The translations under genes were made by a program, and so were the position numbers. Positions 1 to 11,100 of a stretch of DNA of 64,000 bases are shown piece after piece. The notes beneath the pieces are model-generated. The model saw only the letters and a list, made by a program, of their open reading frames with translations, was not told the DNA's origin and ran no database searches. Source of the stretch: Metridium senile. Taxonomy: Eukaryota; Cnidaria; Anthozoa; Actiniaria; Metridiidae. Where the stretch lies: NCBI GenBank assembly GCA_949775045.1, contig OX459109.1:2776608-2840607 (forward strand), in the 5' to 3' direction. The first letter of the stretch is position 1; every line of letters starts with the position of its first letter.

Positions 1-3000
1 AGACGGTAAGTTATCTAGATTAATGAATTCTCGATTATTAGAGTATGGGGAAGGGGGGATCGGCAAAATCACCTGTTGTCTTTTCCAAATATTATACCCA
101 GCCCCCCTTCCTGGTTGGCAAAAATATCATAACGGCCCCCTATATTACGTCCGCTTTTTACCAAACCCCTATTAATTAAACAGCATATAATTCGTAGCCA
201 CCCCCTATATAGCTTCCGAAAATAACGTGACATCCCAGTGTATACTATACGTAATTTACAAACAGACAATCTATATAGATTAGCGCGTGAAATGATTGGC
301 CAGTTGTTTCTTGTATAGGATAATTAATTCCTAACCTATATGAAAAATGGCGTACATAAATTGGTAAAATGACTTTTTTTTTTTTCAAGGTAAACCAGTA
401 AATATTACCGTTAACATGCGAATCAATTCGGTGTATGAAGTCCACGAAGAGGAAATGGTACGTTAGCATCATATTTTATCTTTACAAGCAAGCAAGCAGG
501 CAGGCAGGCAAGCAGGCAAGCAGGCAAGCAGGCAAGCAGGCAAGCAGGCAAGCAGGCAAGCAGGCAAGCAGGCAAGCAGGCAAGCAGGCAAGCAGGCAAG
601 CAGGCAAGCAGGCAAGCAGGCAAGCAGGCAAGCAGGCAAGCAGGCAAGCAGGCAAGCAGGAAAGCAGGCAAGCAGGCAAGCAGGCAAGCAGGCAAGCAGG
701 CAAGCAGGCAAGCAGGCAAGCAGGCAAGCAAGCAAGCAAGCAAACAAACAGCAATCGATCCAACAATCAGTCAGTCAGTTAGTCAGCCTATCATTCAAGA
801 ATTTATGCGCAATCAATCATATCAAGAGTGCATTTCGTTTCTCGTACTATAAAAAAATTTGCACTTGGAATTCTAGGCGACAAAGCAAATTAATTAAGTC
901 GAAAAATTCAGGAATATTCTATAGCTAAATGTCTCAATAAAATGATAACAACTTTCCATTTTTTTTTCTCAACTAGGATTACACGATGAGATTTGCATTT
1001 CGTCAGATGTGGAAAGATCCTCGTTTGAAATACGACGTAGCTCTCACTCACGGCAAGGGACGTCCTTACATACAACTAGACAGCGCCGATCGAATATGGT
1101 ACCCCGACACATTCTTTATGAATGCTCGGTCAGCGTTCATTCATGACGTCACTAAAAATAATTTAGGAGTCCGTGTGTTCCCGGATGGGTCGATTTATAT
1201 GAGTCAAAAGTGAGTCATTGTTGACTTTATCGTTATCGTAATCATTACTATTAATTATCGTTATCATAATATCGTTATCGTTATCGTTATCATTATCATA
1301 ATCGTAATCGTTATCAATGTTATTATCACTATCATTATCGTTATCATTATCGTTATCATTATCATTATCATTATCATTATCATTATCATTATCATTATCA
1401 TTATCATTATCGTTATCATTATCGTTATCATTATCGTTATCATTATCATTATCATTATCATTATCATTATCATTATCGCTATCATTATCGTTATCATTAT
1501 CATTATCATTATCATTATCATTATCATTATCATTATCATTATCATTATCATTATCATTATCATTATCGTTATCATTATCGTTATCATTATCGTTATCATT
1601 ATCATTATCGTAATCGTTATCAATGTTAATTATTATCATTATCATTAATTATCATTATCGTTATCATTATCGTTATCATTATCGTTATCGTTATCATTAT
1701 CGTAATCGTTATCATTATCATTATCATTATCATTATCATTATCGTTATCATTATCATTATCATTATCATTATCATTATCGTTATTATCGTTGTCATTATC
1801 ATTATCATATCATTATCATTATCATTATCTGCATTATCGTTGTCATGATTATCATTATTTATTGTTATCGTTATCGTTATCATCACCTTCATCATCATCA
1901 TTATCATTATCATATATTATCATTACTGATTATATCATTATCGTTATCATGCATGATCGTTATCATTATCGTTTTCATTATCATTACCATTATCGTTTTT
2001 CTTGTCACGTTAGAATAACAGTAACTGCAGAATGCCAAATGGACTTACGTAAATTCCCAATGGATACCCAAGTCTGTGTTCTGATGTTTGAAAGTTGTAA
2101 GTATATCAAATTACTATATCACATATATATGATAATGAAACACTCCCAGTTTCGCACCGCGGTATATTTCAACAACAACCTCCATGTTCTTGGTGAGAAT
2201 AGTGATTGTAAGCACCTCAATTATTCATTTTAGATGTATGCCCATAGTTTCTCAACAATAACCTCCATGTTCATGATGAAAATAATAATTGTAAGCACTT
2301 GATTATTCGTGTTTAGATGTATGCCCATATAGTTTCTCAACAATATCCTCCATGTTCTTGACAAGAACAATGATTGTATACGTAAGCACCTCGATTATTC
2401 GTGTTTAGATGTATGCCCGTATCTCAACAATAACATCTATGTTCTTAAAGAGAATAATTAGCGATTACTGAATTAGGCTGAGCATGAAATGAAGAATTAT
2501 GCAGAGTGAAGGGGAGTGCGGAGACAAACACGATCAATATTAATTTACACAATATTCCCCTACACAGTTCCCTGCGCCATCTTGAAAGTTCCCTGCCCTT
2601 TGAATCGAAGCGAGACGAACGTTGAGCTTGCAATATGATATATAGAGACATATGAAAAATTGTCTCGAAAAGTGTTCAAAGGTCTCTATCATTGCAAGCT
2701 AGCTCAACGTTCTTCTCGCATCAATGCAAAGACCAGGCCTTTTTTCAGGATGGTGCAGGGAACTGTGAAGGGGACTTTTGTTTATAAATGTATTCTGTTT
2801 AGTTTTCCACACGGCTGCAGAGATCCTCTTGAAATGGGAAGACAGTGAGCAACCTGTCGCCATCTCTAAAGACACGAACCTGCCTCACTTTGATATCGTT
2901 GCTTTGAAAACCAGAGAAGTCAATAATGTCTACAAGTCTGGTAGGTTTTTTAGTCCTCTTTTCTCTGTTTTCTTTTCTTTTGTTAAATCATCACCACTTT

Positions 3001-5576
3001 GTTTCTCTTTCCGATCGAATTCGTTTTTTCCGTTTGGTTGGAACTTTTTTTCAATTATAGATTCATTCTCAGTTTCATCCTTTTATTTTCCTATCCATCC
3101 GGATCAATTCAAATATTATTTCACTCATTCAATCATTCCGATCTATTCATTTGCTTGATCACCCCATCATTCATCCATCCATTCATTCATTCATCAATCC
3201 ATCCATCCATCGATCATATTCATCCATTTATTCATCCATTTATTCATGTATTAATATTAATTAATTCATTCATTTAGTTATTCATCCATTCATCCATTCA
3301 TCCATTTTCCATTCATCCATTCATTCATTCATTCATCTATCTATCCATCATCCATCCATTCATCTATCCATTCATCTATCCATTCAATCATATTTTCATA
3401 AATAAACAAAAACACGGTTCACTAAAAGATTTAATTACCTTATTTTTTAAATCACAGGCCAGTACAATAGCCTTGAGGTACTTATCACGTTCCAGCGTCG
3501 CCTTGGATTTTACATCATCCAGATCTACCTACCATGCGTATTCCTTGTGTTCTTGTCCTGGATGCCGTTCTGGATGGACCCTGGGGAAACTGGGGATAGA
3601 CTTGCTGTCGGCATCACGTCTGTTCTTACTCTAGTCTTTCTATCGGTAAGCAATCGCAGTCGTATTTTGATTTCTATTCATTATCTTAGTCGTATTCAAA
3701 GTCATAAACTTAGTCACAGCCGTGGTCGTAATCGCAGTTGCAGTTGCAGTCGTATTCATAGTTGTAGTCGTAGTCGTAGCTGTTGTCGTAGTCGTATTCG
3801 TAGTTGTAGTCGTAGCTGTTGTCGAAGTCGTAGTCGTGGTGATTGTCGTTGTCGCAGTCGTAGTCGTGAGGATTGTTGTAGTCGTAGTCGCAGTCGTAGT
3901 CATGGGGATTGTCGTAGTCGTAGTCGTAGTCGTAGTCGTACTAGTCGTGGTGATTGCTGTAGTCGTAGTCTCAGTCGTAGTCATGGGGATTGTCGTAGTC
4001 GTAGTCGTGGTGATTGTCGTAGTCGCAGTCGTAGTCATGGGGATTGTCGTAGTCGTGGTGATAGTCGTAGTCGCAGTCATGGGGATTGTCGTAGTTGTAG
4101 TCGTAGTCGTACTTGTTCATTTTCTCCTTCCTATTGCATATTTGTTTTGGTTTTTCCTTATTATATTGTAATTTTATAGTATGTAAATTATTACCTCCCG
4201 CCTCGATTAGTTATTAATATTTGCGGGAGCTATAGGGTGATATCAATGTAAATATTGATGTATTCCTTTAAAATAAACATGAACTTGAACTTGAACTTGT
4301 TCTATTTCATTTAATCATTCTATATTACTGCGGTTTTCGACTTTGTGCGCACCCAGACATTTCAACGTCTTGTTGTGAAACACGTTTTTAGCTGCCGTCA
4401 ATCAAAGCTAATTAGTTGGTACCTTTTAAATCCTTGACTGACGGCAGCGAAATACAAATTTCACAACTAACCGTTAGAATGTCTGAGTTCGTTCGTTCAT
4501 TCATTATTATTCATTCATTCTTTCATTCATTTATTTATTCGTTTATTCAAGGGTGCGATGAACAACAAGATGCCTAAAGTCTCTTACATGAAGGCTATTG
4601 ATTGGTACGTTATAGCATGTTTTCTAGGCATGGTCTTGTCGTTTGTCGAGTCGATGGCTGTTTTTAGAGCAAGCGAACAGAACAAGAAAAAAGAAGCTAA
4701 GGACGCGGAGGACTGGGGCGTACCTCTGACGAAACGCAACATTAATAACTCGGTAAGTCTGACATCGTAAGGTCCTCTTTAAACGCACCCAACATGTTGG
4801 ACCAGCACATGGCTGCTCCAACATGTTGGGCCCGTTTAAACACCCTGTTGGATGATGTCGGATGAAACATCATCCAACATTTCTTTTGTTCTCTTGTTCT
4901 CTTGTTCAGCAAACCGTATCGCCACATTATCCAACAATGTTGGACCCATTAAAGAGGCCCTAAGCAACCATGCAGCTCTAGCCATAATTAACTTGAATGT
5001 TTTTATTTTTGAAAAAATAATCTATAATAATTACTTACTTCTTTTTTTCATTCATTCATTCACCTACCCATTGATTTATTCACCCATTGATTTATTCATT
5101 TGTTCATTAATTCATTCATCCATCCATCCATCCATCCATTCATTTTTTAATTCATTAATTCATTATTCTTATTTATTTATGTGTTTTACCTGTTTTTGTA
5201 TGTTTGTTTATTCATTCATCCATGAAATTATCCATTCATCCATTCATTCATCCAAGTATTCATTAAATAATTCTCCAAATTATATACATTCATTTATTTG
5301 ATTTCTTTTCGATCGTTCTAGACTGAAAGCTACGATATGAAAGAAATGATGTCAGATGAAACTGAGTTAACCGCTGAAAATCTCCCTGCCCGTGATCGCC
5401 GTCCACGGCGCCTTCTTAAACTAAAATCGCTGGCTCAAACAACGGTCCGCGGTGCGTGCAAGAAGAAGAGTTTAAAGGCTAAATGTCATCATAAAATCGA
5501 TAGAATTTCACATATTCTTTTTCCCGGGATCTTTATACTATTTAATGTTGTTTATTGGTTGGTTTATATGTCCTGA
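1..5576 (+). CDS. Cys-loop ligand-gated ion channel, GABA/glycine-receptor-like (3' part)
   Basis: The gene is cut by the left window edge. Exons with GT-AG borders and matching phases are 1-5, 977-1209, 2014-2096, 2803-2940, 3458-3645, 4552-4752 and 5322-5576, giving 365 codons before a TGA. The product is a subunit of a pentameric neurotransmitter-gated channel in the plasma membrane. Exon 2 carries ligand-binding-domain strands (RIWYPDTFF, PDGSIYMSQ). Exon 3 carries the signature loop CQMDLRKFPMDTQVC, with 13 residues between the cysteines. Exon 5 encodes TM1 (GFYIIQIYLPC) and TM2 (RLAVGITSVLTLVFLS), exon 6 TM3, and the last exon a basic cytoplasmic loop plus TM4 (IDRISHILFPGIFILFN). The TM2 entrance reads Gly-Asp-Arg rather than the Pro-Ala-Arg usual in anion channels. 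The family is certain; the ligand and subunit type are not. Confidence 0.93.
484..745. repeat. (AAGCAGGC)n minisatellite in receptor intron
   Basis: About 30 nearly perfect copies of an 8-base unit, flanked by AAGC repeats. Because 8 is not a multiple of 3, a frame cycles through three codon registers and stays open on both strands, giving Cys/Leu/Ala/Pro or Gln/Ala/Ser/Arg repeats that are not genes. Confidence 0.97.
1215..1995. repeat. Imperfect (TTATCA/TTATCG)n hexanucleotide array
   Basis: Almost 800 bases of TTATCA and TTATCG hexamers with occasional TTATCATA-type slips, filling the intron between the exon ending at 1209 and the Cys-loop exon at 2014. It produces long open frames of Asn-Asp, Met-Ile or Leu-Ser dipeptides. 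Confidence 0.97.
2166..2462. repeat. About 80-bp tandem repeat, 3.5 copies
   Basis: Consecutive blocks share the order TCAACAATAACCTCCATGTT, then TGATTGTA, AGCACCT, GATTATTCGTGTTTAG and ATGTATGCCC. They begin near 2166, 2248, 2334 and 2424. The first block overlaps the sequence just after the exon donor at 2097 only loosely. No coding potential. Confidence 0.85.
2557..2773. mobile_element. Foldback/MITE-like inverted repeat, intron copy
   Basis: Two arms of about 80-100 bases pair with each other. The left arm starts CCCCTACACAGTTCCCTGCG and the right arm ends GCAGGGAACTGTGAAGGGG. GCATCAATGCAAAG and TTGAATCGAAGCGAG lie at equivalent places in the two arms. The right end is only 29 bases upstream of the exon starting at 2803. 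A related single arm is present at 5866-5985. Confidence 0.75.
3120..3395. repeat. (CATT/CATC)n tetranucleotide array
   Basis: Runs of CATTCATC and CATCCATT in the intron before the TM1-TM2 exon. Similar shorter arrays lie at 4490-4548 and 5045-5300 in later introns of the same gene. Confidence 0.95.
3660..4120. repeat. (AGTCGT)n hexanucleotide array with higher-order blocks
   Basis: Begins just after the donor at 3646. AGTCGT and AGTCGC hexamers are interrupted by blocks of CATGGGGATTGTCGTAGTCG and GGTGATTGTCGTAGTCG, so the hexamer array has itself been amplified in 40-60 base pieces. Read through from the TM2 exon it would give a long Ser-Arg tail, but a good GTAAGC donor precedes it. Confidence 0.93.
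4140..4302 (+). mobile_element. Retroelement 3' end with (GAACTT)n tail
   Basis: A short AT-rich segment ends with AATAAACATGAACTTGAACT and further GAACTT repeats. A 3' terminus made of short tandem repeats is typical of CR1/L2-type LINEs and their SINEs. No coding part remains, so the family is not certain. Confidence 0.45.
4352..4488. mobile_element. Small inverted-repeat element (MITE)
   Basis: The ends pair: CCAGACATTTCAACG on the left against CGTTAGAATGTCTGAG on the right. Further in, TAGCTGCCGTCAATCAAAG pairs with CTTGACTGACGGCAGCG. It lies in the intron before the TM3 exon. I saw no clear target duplication. Confidence 0.65.
4771..4960. mobile_element. MITE with TAA target duplication, Harbinger-like
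   Basis: A 190-bp element flanked by TAA on both sides (4768-4770 and 4961-4963). Its ends are GGTCCTCTTTAA and TTAAAGAGGCCC, one mismatch apart. Inside are CCAACATGTTGG-type palindromes. A 3-base TAA/TTA duplication with GG-starting ends fits PIF/Harbinger elements. It sits 19 bases downstream of the TM3 exon. Confidence 0.75.
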
Positions 5577-6600
5577 AAAATCGAAATCTGAACAACTAGG
5601 CAAAAAATACAGTAATATAACATCAGTCGAAAGCTGCGTTTTCGTTGCCCCCCTAATACAGTACCGCTATTGTTTGGTTAGGTTTAGGGCAATTGTTTGG
5701 AAAGACTGTTTTTTAAACTAATCCTAAACGATGCTTCGATTTGTTGCTGACTGTCCCAAAAAATTATACTCATACTTAAAGATTATTCATAGGCTACTTA
5801 CAAAATGGTTGTTGAGTGAGTTTGTGAGCTGATCAGATCGATTTTGACGTGTTTTAAAATAGTCCGCTTCACAGTTCCCTGCGCCATCTTGAAAGGTAGC
5901 CAGGCCTTTGCATCGAAGCAAGACGAACCTTGAGCTTGCAATGATAGAGACACGTGAATAATAGTCCCGCAAGGCGTTAAAAGGTATCTAAATTAACCAT
6001 TCATATGAAAAAAAGCGATCGAAAATGTTATATTAATCAATCTATCATTTAATCAATCAATAAACCAATGCTAAATTCACAGGTATAAATATAATGAAAT
6101 TTGTAACACCGTAAAAAATGTTAACTTATAACTTTACTGACGTCGTTTCGAGCTTTAGCCCTTCGTCGGAGTTTAAGTGATAAATTATTTAATTAATTAA
6201 TTCAACTAATCAGTAAGTCAATTAATCAAATTTCATAACAACGATTTAAAGGACTCAATTTTATAAATTACAATAAATCATTCATTAATTATGTAATTAA
6301 TTCAATTAATCAGTCGGCCAATTATAATCATTAAATTTTCATAACAACAATTTTAAGTCGTTAATTATATCAGTCTTATATCCTTCAATTATACTCTGCG
6401 TGGGCCTGGTTTCAGTACCCAAGGACCGATTACTATTAGTGCTAATCCTGCTTTAACAATTAGCACATCCTCCCTAATTCTCAAGTTTCACGTTTTCTAG
6501 TACCACCGTACTATTTAACAAAAGGTGCATTTAAAAAGGCTAAGCCTCAAAATTGTCAAAATATTCGCAAATTCCAAGCAAAGCACGGACATTATCGCTT
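5577..6600. other. Receptor 3' flank: repeat fragments, no gene seen
   Basis: The first part is presumably 3'UTR. The nearest AATAAA on this strand is at 6272-6277, rather far from the stop. 5866-5985 matches one arm of the inverted-repeat element at 2557-2773. 6092-6170 is a copy of a dispersed repeat ending TCGAGCTTTAGCCCTTCGTC. The remainder is AT-rich with ATTAATT runs. Confidence 0.6.
6092..6170 (+). repeat. Dispersed 80-bp repeat (GAGCTTTAGCCCTTCGTCGG family)
   Basis: AATGAAATTTGTAACACCGT is followed by a short spacer, then TTTACTGACG and TCGAGCTTTAGCCCTTCGTC. The same block recurs at 25302-25380, 38228-38304 and 52455-52530 inside the fibrinogen gene introns, so it is a family repeat and not a gene. 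Confidence 0.8.
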
Positions 6601-6607
6601 ACCATTA

Positions 6608-6990
6608 GAAATCACATTTGAATTTACTCTGAATCGAGATTATCCCTGTACAAATGCGCGTGCGCGTCTTTTGTACAAACAGTACATCGGTGACAAACAA
6701 CACGAAACTGGAGTATTCACCATTAGAGATGCACCATTAGATACTTGAGGGGGAGGGCAGTGGGAAATGTTTGGATGCAAGATATTTTTTTTCGCCCTCC
6801 AGGCGAAATACATTTGAATTTACTCCGAATCAAGATTATCCCTGTACAAATGCGCCTTTTGTACAAACAGTACAGCGGTGCTAGATACAAGAAACTGAAG
6901 TATTCACCATTAGAGACGGACCATTAGATATTTGAGGGGGAGGGTGGTGGGATATGTTTTGTGCAAGATATTTTTTGCGCCCTCCAGGCT
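6608..6990. repeat. About 190-bp direct duplication
   Basis: Two head-to-tail copies share CATTTGAATTTACTC, GATTATCCCTGTACAAATGC, TTTTGTACAAACAGTACA, TATTCACCATTAGAGA, TTGAGGGGGAGGG and GCAAGATATTTTTT. The second copy lacks a small GCGTGCGC block. No convincing frame. Confidence 0.85.
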
Positions 6991-7000
6991 GTGCCGGATA

Positions 7001-7431
7001 TCGTTTCCGCTTTGTACGACATTGTTTTCAGGGGTCAGTTCTCTGTTGTGCACGATAGTATTTTTCAAGGTAAAGCTTTGTCTCCCTTGTAGCCTTTATT
7101 ACTGCTTCTTGTTCCTCTGCGAGGGAGACTATAGGCAAAGCTGTGCTCGCTATTATTTTATTGTGCCCAACAAATATGTTAAAACGTCAAAATGTCCCAG
7201 TCCAAAAATTATCCATTCGTGACACTTTATCTTTTAAACTATGATGTTATAAACGCAATATTCTTTTTGTTCTCTTTATTCATTTATGTGTTTAATTCAC
7301 ACTTCAACTAAAATAATCACATACTTAATACATTATAAAATTATGTATTAATATTATTTCTGCTGATATCTGTGCACATAGTTTTGATATCATTTCGTAT
7401 TATACTGTATATAGTAAAAACCGGCATAAAA
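7001..7431. other. No gene recognised
   Basis: AT-rich sequence between the 190-bp duplication and the LINE fragment. I see no exon, inverted repeat or tandem repeat worth naming. Confidence 0.5.
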
Positions 7432-7879
7432 GAACAACTCTTATACGTCCTTCCACAGTGCGTCCTTGACAAACTTCAGTATGTGCAAAACTGTGCGGCA
7501 CGTCTTGTGACAAGAACCAAGCGATCGGAACACATTACTCCAGTTCTACGAGAATTGCACTGGCTGCCAGTAAGGCAGAGAATTATATACAAAATATTAC
7601 TCCTTACCTATAAAGCACTTAACTCTATGGCTCCAACGTACTTAACCGATTTACTACAACGCTACACACCACCAAGACAACTAAGATCGTCATCAAAAAA
7701 TCTACTCAAAGTACCAAATAGCAACCTGAAGTCCTATGGCGAAAGAACCTTCCAAGTAGCTGCCCCTAAACTTTGGAATGAACTTCCCGAAAACGTTAAG
7801 ATCAGCAATTCAATAAACGAATTTAAAACCAGCATAAAGACATTACTATTTAGAGACGCTTTTCAGTGAGATATATTAA
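7432..7879 (+). pseudogene. 5'-truncated CR1/L2-type LINE, end of reverse transcriptase ORF
   Basis: The frame from about 7432 to the TGA at 7867-7869 encodes the C-terminal region found downstream of the reverse transcriptase domain in CR1/L2-like LINEs: LDKLQYVQNCAARLVTRTK, HITPVLRELHWLPVRQRI, KILLLTYKALN and the closing RTFQVAAPKLWNELPENVK. Everything upstream (endonuclease, catalytic RT) is missing, the usual result of incomplete target-primed reverse transcription. The 3'UTR is interrupted at 7879 by the BEL/Pao element and resumes at 14525. Confidence 0.88.
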
Positions 7880-8042
7880 TGTAAAGACTTAAAATGTAAA
7901 CAACCAGAGAAACTCTCTTAGCCTCTATTTAGTATATTTGAACCACAATTAAGACCGAGTGAGTTATTACAAAACAAGCGAGGTTTCTGATGGTTGCGAT
8001 TCCTCCTTCGCGCAAGGCACGTCGGGAATTCTCGTTGTAACA
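7880..8042 (-). repeat. 3' LTR of the BEL/Pao element
   Basis: 163 bp, from TGTAAAGACTTAAAATG to CTCGTTGTAACA on the plus strand, apparently identical to 14357-14519. Preceded by ATTAA. Confidence 0.95.
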
Positions 8043-8137
8043 TACCGGCCCCGAATGAGCCACTGGCTTATTCTAATTACACTTTACAACGAAACTATCT
8101 AGTACAAACAATTTAAACGTTATAACTGTCAATGTTC

Positions 8138-11100
8138 TTAATTGAGTTGTCCTTCCAGTAGACACAGTTTCCTCACATCTCTTCGTAGGGTAGTAGTGGC
8201 AGTTTTGACCAGTAGTTGTCTGACCATTCCATGCTTGTCAGGGTAAACTTCTTGGACAACGCCCTTAGGCCATTCTCCTCTTTTCACTCTGTCGTCCACG
8301 ACCAGTACAAGATTACCAACTTTGAAATTACGGTGAGGAACTGTCCACTTCTGCCTGAGTTGTAAGGTTGGCAGGTATTCACGGATCCATCTCTTCCAAA
8401 AAGCATTGGCTATGGCTTGCGCTGCTCTCCAACGCTTGTTGTAGACGTCGTCTTTAGCTACAACATCTAGGGGTAGACTGGCATTGCTCTTTAACAGCAA
8501 TATCTTGTTTGGCGTCAATGCTTCTGCATCAAAGGGGCTGTCAGAAACAGGCGTTAATGGACGGTCGTTAAGGATTCTTTCTACCTCTGCCATGAGGGTC
8601 AATAGAGTCTCGTCTGATACAATCTGTTCCTGCAGTAAGGCTCTCAGTATCTTTCTCACCGACCTGATCATGCGCTCCCACACTCCTCCTTGATGACTAG
8701 CTTCGGGTGGATTGAAGTGCCACTGGACTTCATCGCGCCGTAGACGATTACCAATCTTGTCTTGATTCAAGCGTAGCAAGGCTTCACGAAGCTCTCTCTC
8801 GGCGCCTTTAAAGTTAGTGCCATTGTCACTAAAAATTTCCTTTGGTACACCACGTCTTGCCACAAATCGTTGGTATGCGCAGATAAACGAATCACTTTCC
8901 AGGGTATGTGCAATTTCTACGTGCACAGCTCTGACGGAAAGGCAGGTAAATAAACAGCCGTAACGCTTTACTCTACTGCGGCCTTGTTTAACACTTAGTG
9001 GACCAAAGTAGTCTACTCCAACTCTTGTAAATGGCGGTTCTGAGGGAACGAGTCTGGCTGCTGGGAGAGGTGCCATCATCTGCTTACCAGGTCTTGCGTT
9101 TCTTTTCTTACAATCGACACAATTGCCGATTACTCTCCTAACTGCGGAGTGTCCTTGTATAATCCAATACTTTTGTCGAATTGTTGCTAACACTTGAGTA
9201 GGACCTGAATGTCCTGCAATTACATGGTAACTTCTTACCAGTAGATCTGTAATATGGTGCTTGTTGGGTATGATAATAGGATGTTTTGCATCAAACGGTA
9301 AAGATGCTTTCTCGAGTCGTCCTCCTACTCTAAGTAGCCTGTTGTGGAGAACTGGGTTAAGTTTGCGCAAGGCACTGGTTGCACTCACAGGTTTAGTGGA
9401 TTGTTCATTCTTTGTCTTGAGAATGGCATACTCATCTGGAAAGGCTTTCAATTGAACGTGAATCACTATCACTGCTGTAGCTTGCGTTATCTCGTGGACA
9501 GTCAGAGGTCCTTGTGATAGAGTTCCTTTGAGCCTTTTAGGTAGATACTTGTGACACATATAAGCTTTGAAGCGGATAATCCACGCAACGGCCTTCTGTA
9601 GTCGATACCACTCCGAGTAACGATTAAACAGAGTAGTAATTTTGTCTTCTTGCTTGGATATAATATTGACTTGGACTTCTTTCTTTACTTCGGGATCATC
9701 TGCCGACAGTTCTGAGATAACATCTGGTGTTGCTGGCCAAGTACTCTCGTGAGACCAAAGGAATTCTGGTCCTCTTAGCCATCGGTTGAGTTTGTCGGGG
9801 TTACAGTCGTTGATACCACGCGAGGCAATATCAGCTGGGTTGATTGCTGTATTTACGTAGCGCCACTGTGACGTTTGTGAACTTTCTTGGATTGCGCTGA
9901 CTCTGTTTGCGACGAATGTCTGAAAACGTCTTGACTGATTTCTTAAGTACTGTAACACAGATGTTGAGTCAGTCCAATATGTTGTACTGTCAATATGATA
10001 ATCTAACGCTTGACTGATGATACTGTTCAGCTTGGTTGCAACTACAGCTGCTGATAGCTCCAGCCTGGGAATAGTAACTGTCTTCATAGGTGCGACGCGG
10101 GATTTCCCTATAACGAAGGAACAATGTATATTGTCTTTAGAGTCAATAAGACGTAGGTATGACACTGCACCGTATCCAGTTTGAGATGCGTCGCTAAAAT
10201 GATGTAGTTGAACTTCTCGTAGCTGCTCGAAGTCTGGTGGTTTAAAACAGCGTGGTACTGACACAGCTTGTAGCCTTGGTAGGTTGTTCAGCCATGTTTC
10301 CCATTCAATAAGCTTGGACTCTGGAACTCTTTCATCCCAGCTATAGTTCAAACTGCAAAGATTCTGTAGAAGTTGTTTGGTAGGTAGAATGATAGGTGCT
10401 ACAAACCCTAACGGGTCATACATAGAGCTTACAGTAGAGAGGATACCTCTTCTAGTTGGTGCTTTTTCCTTCTCTACAGTTCTGAAATTAAAAGTGTCAG
10501 TTTGCATGTTCCACTGTAGTCCTAGAGTAGATTGAATTAATGGTTCTTGTAGATCCAGGTCGAGCAGCGACGTTGCTCTGTCTTTCTCTGGTATTGTAGC
10601 CAATACTTGTTTACTGTTACTGTTCCACTTCATCAAATTAAATCCTCCCTTTGAAAGAAGATCTCGTAGTTGCTTCACAAGTATGATGGCTTCATCTGTA
10701 GATGGAACAGATTTTAGGCAATCATCAACATAAAAGTTCTTGTTGACTGTTTCAATTGTTTCAGTGTCATAGTCATTCTGATTGTCGTGGGCTGTTTTAC
10801 GAAGTGAGAAACTTGCACAGCTTGGGGAAGATGTAGCCCCAAAAAGGTGTACCAGCATCTGATGATCAGTTGGCTCCTTTGTTAGATCTCCGTCAGGCCA
10901 CCACAAGAATCGTAATGAGTCTGTATCGTCTGGGCTCACCCGAACTTGATGAAACATTCCTTTCACATCTGAAGCTAAGGCAATGAGTTCCTGTCGGAAT
11001 CGCACGAGTACTCCGACCAAGCTGTTCGTAAGGTCCGGTCCTTGCAGTAAGTTGTCATTTAAAGAAGTACCTTCATAACGAGCAGCACAGTCAAAAACAA

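Noticed and set aside
423..782. Long frames of Ala-Cys-Leu-Pro and Arg-Gln-Ala-Gly on both strands
   Set aside because: Pure products of the 8-base repeat, present in all frames of both strands.
1163..2018. Asn-Asp, Met-Ile, Leu-Ser and Tyr-His repeat frames
   Set aside because: Produced by the TTATCA/TTATCG array within an intron.
3547..4179. A 210-codon frame from TM1-TM2 into a Ser-Arg-rich tail
   Set aside because: It reads through a good GTAAGC donor at 3646 into the AGTCGT array; the TM3 exon at 4552 continues the protein in the correct phase.
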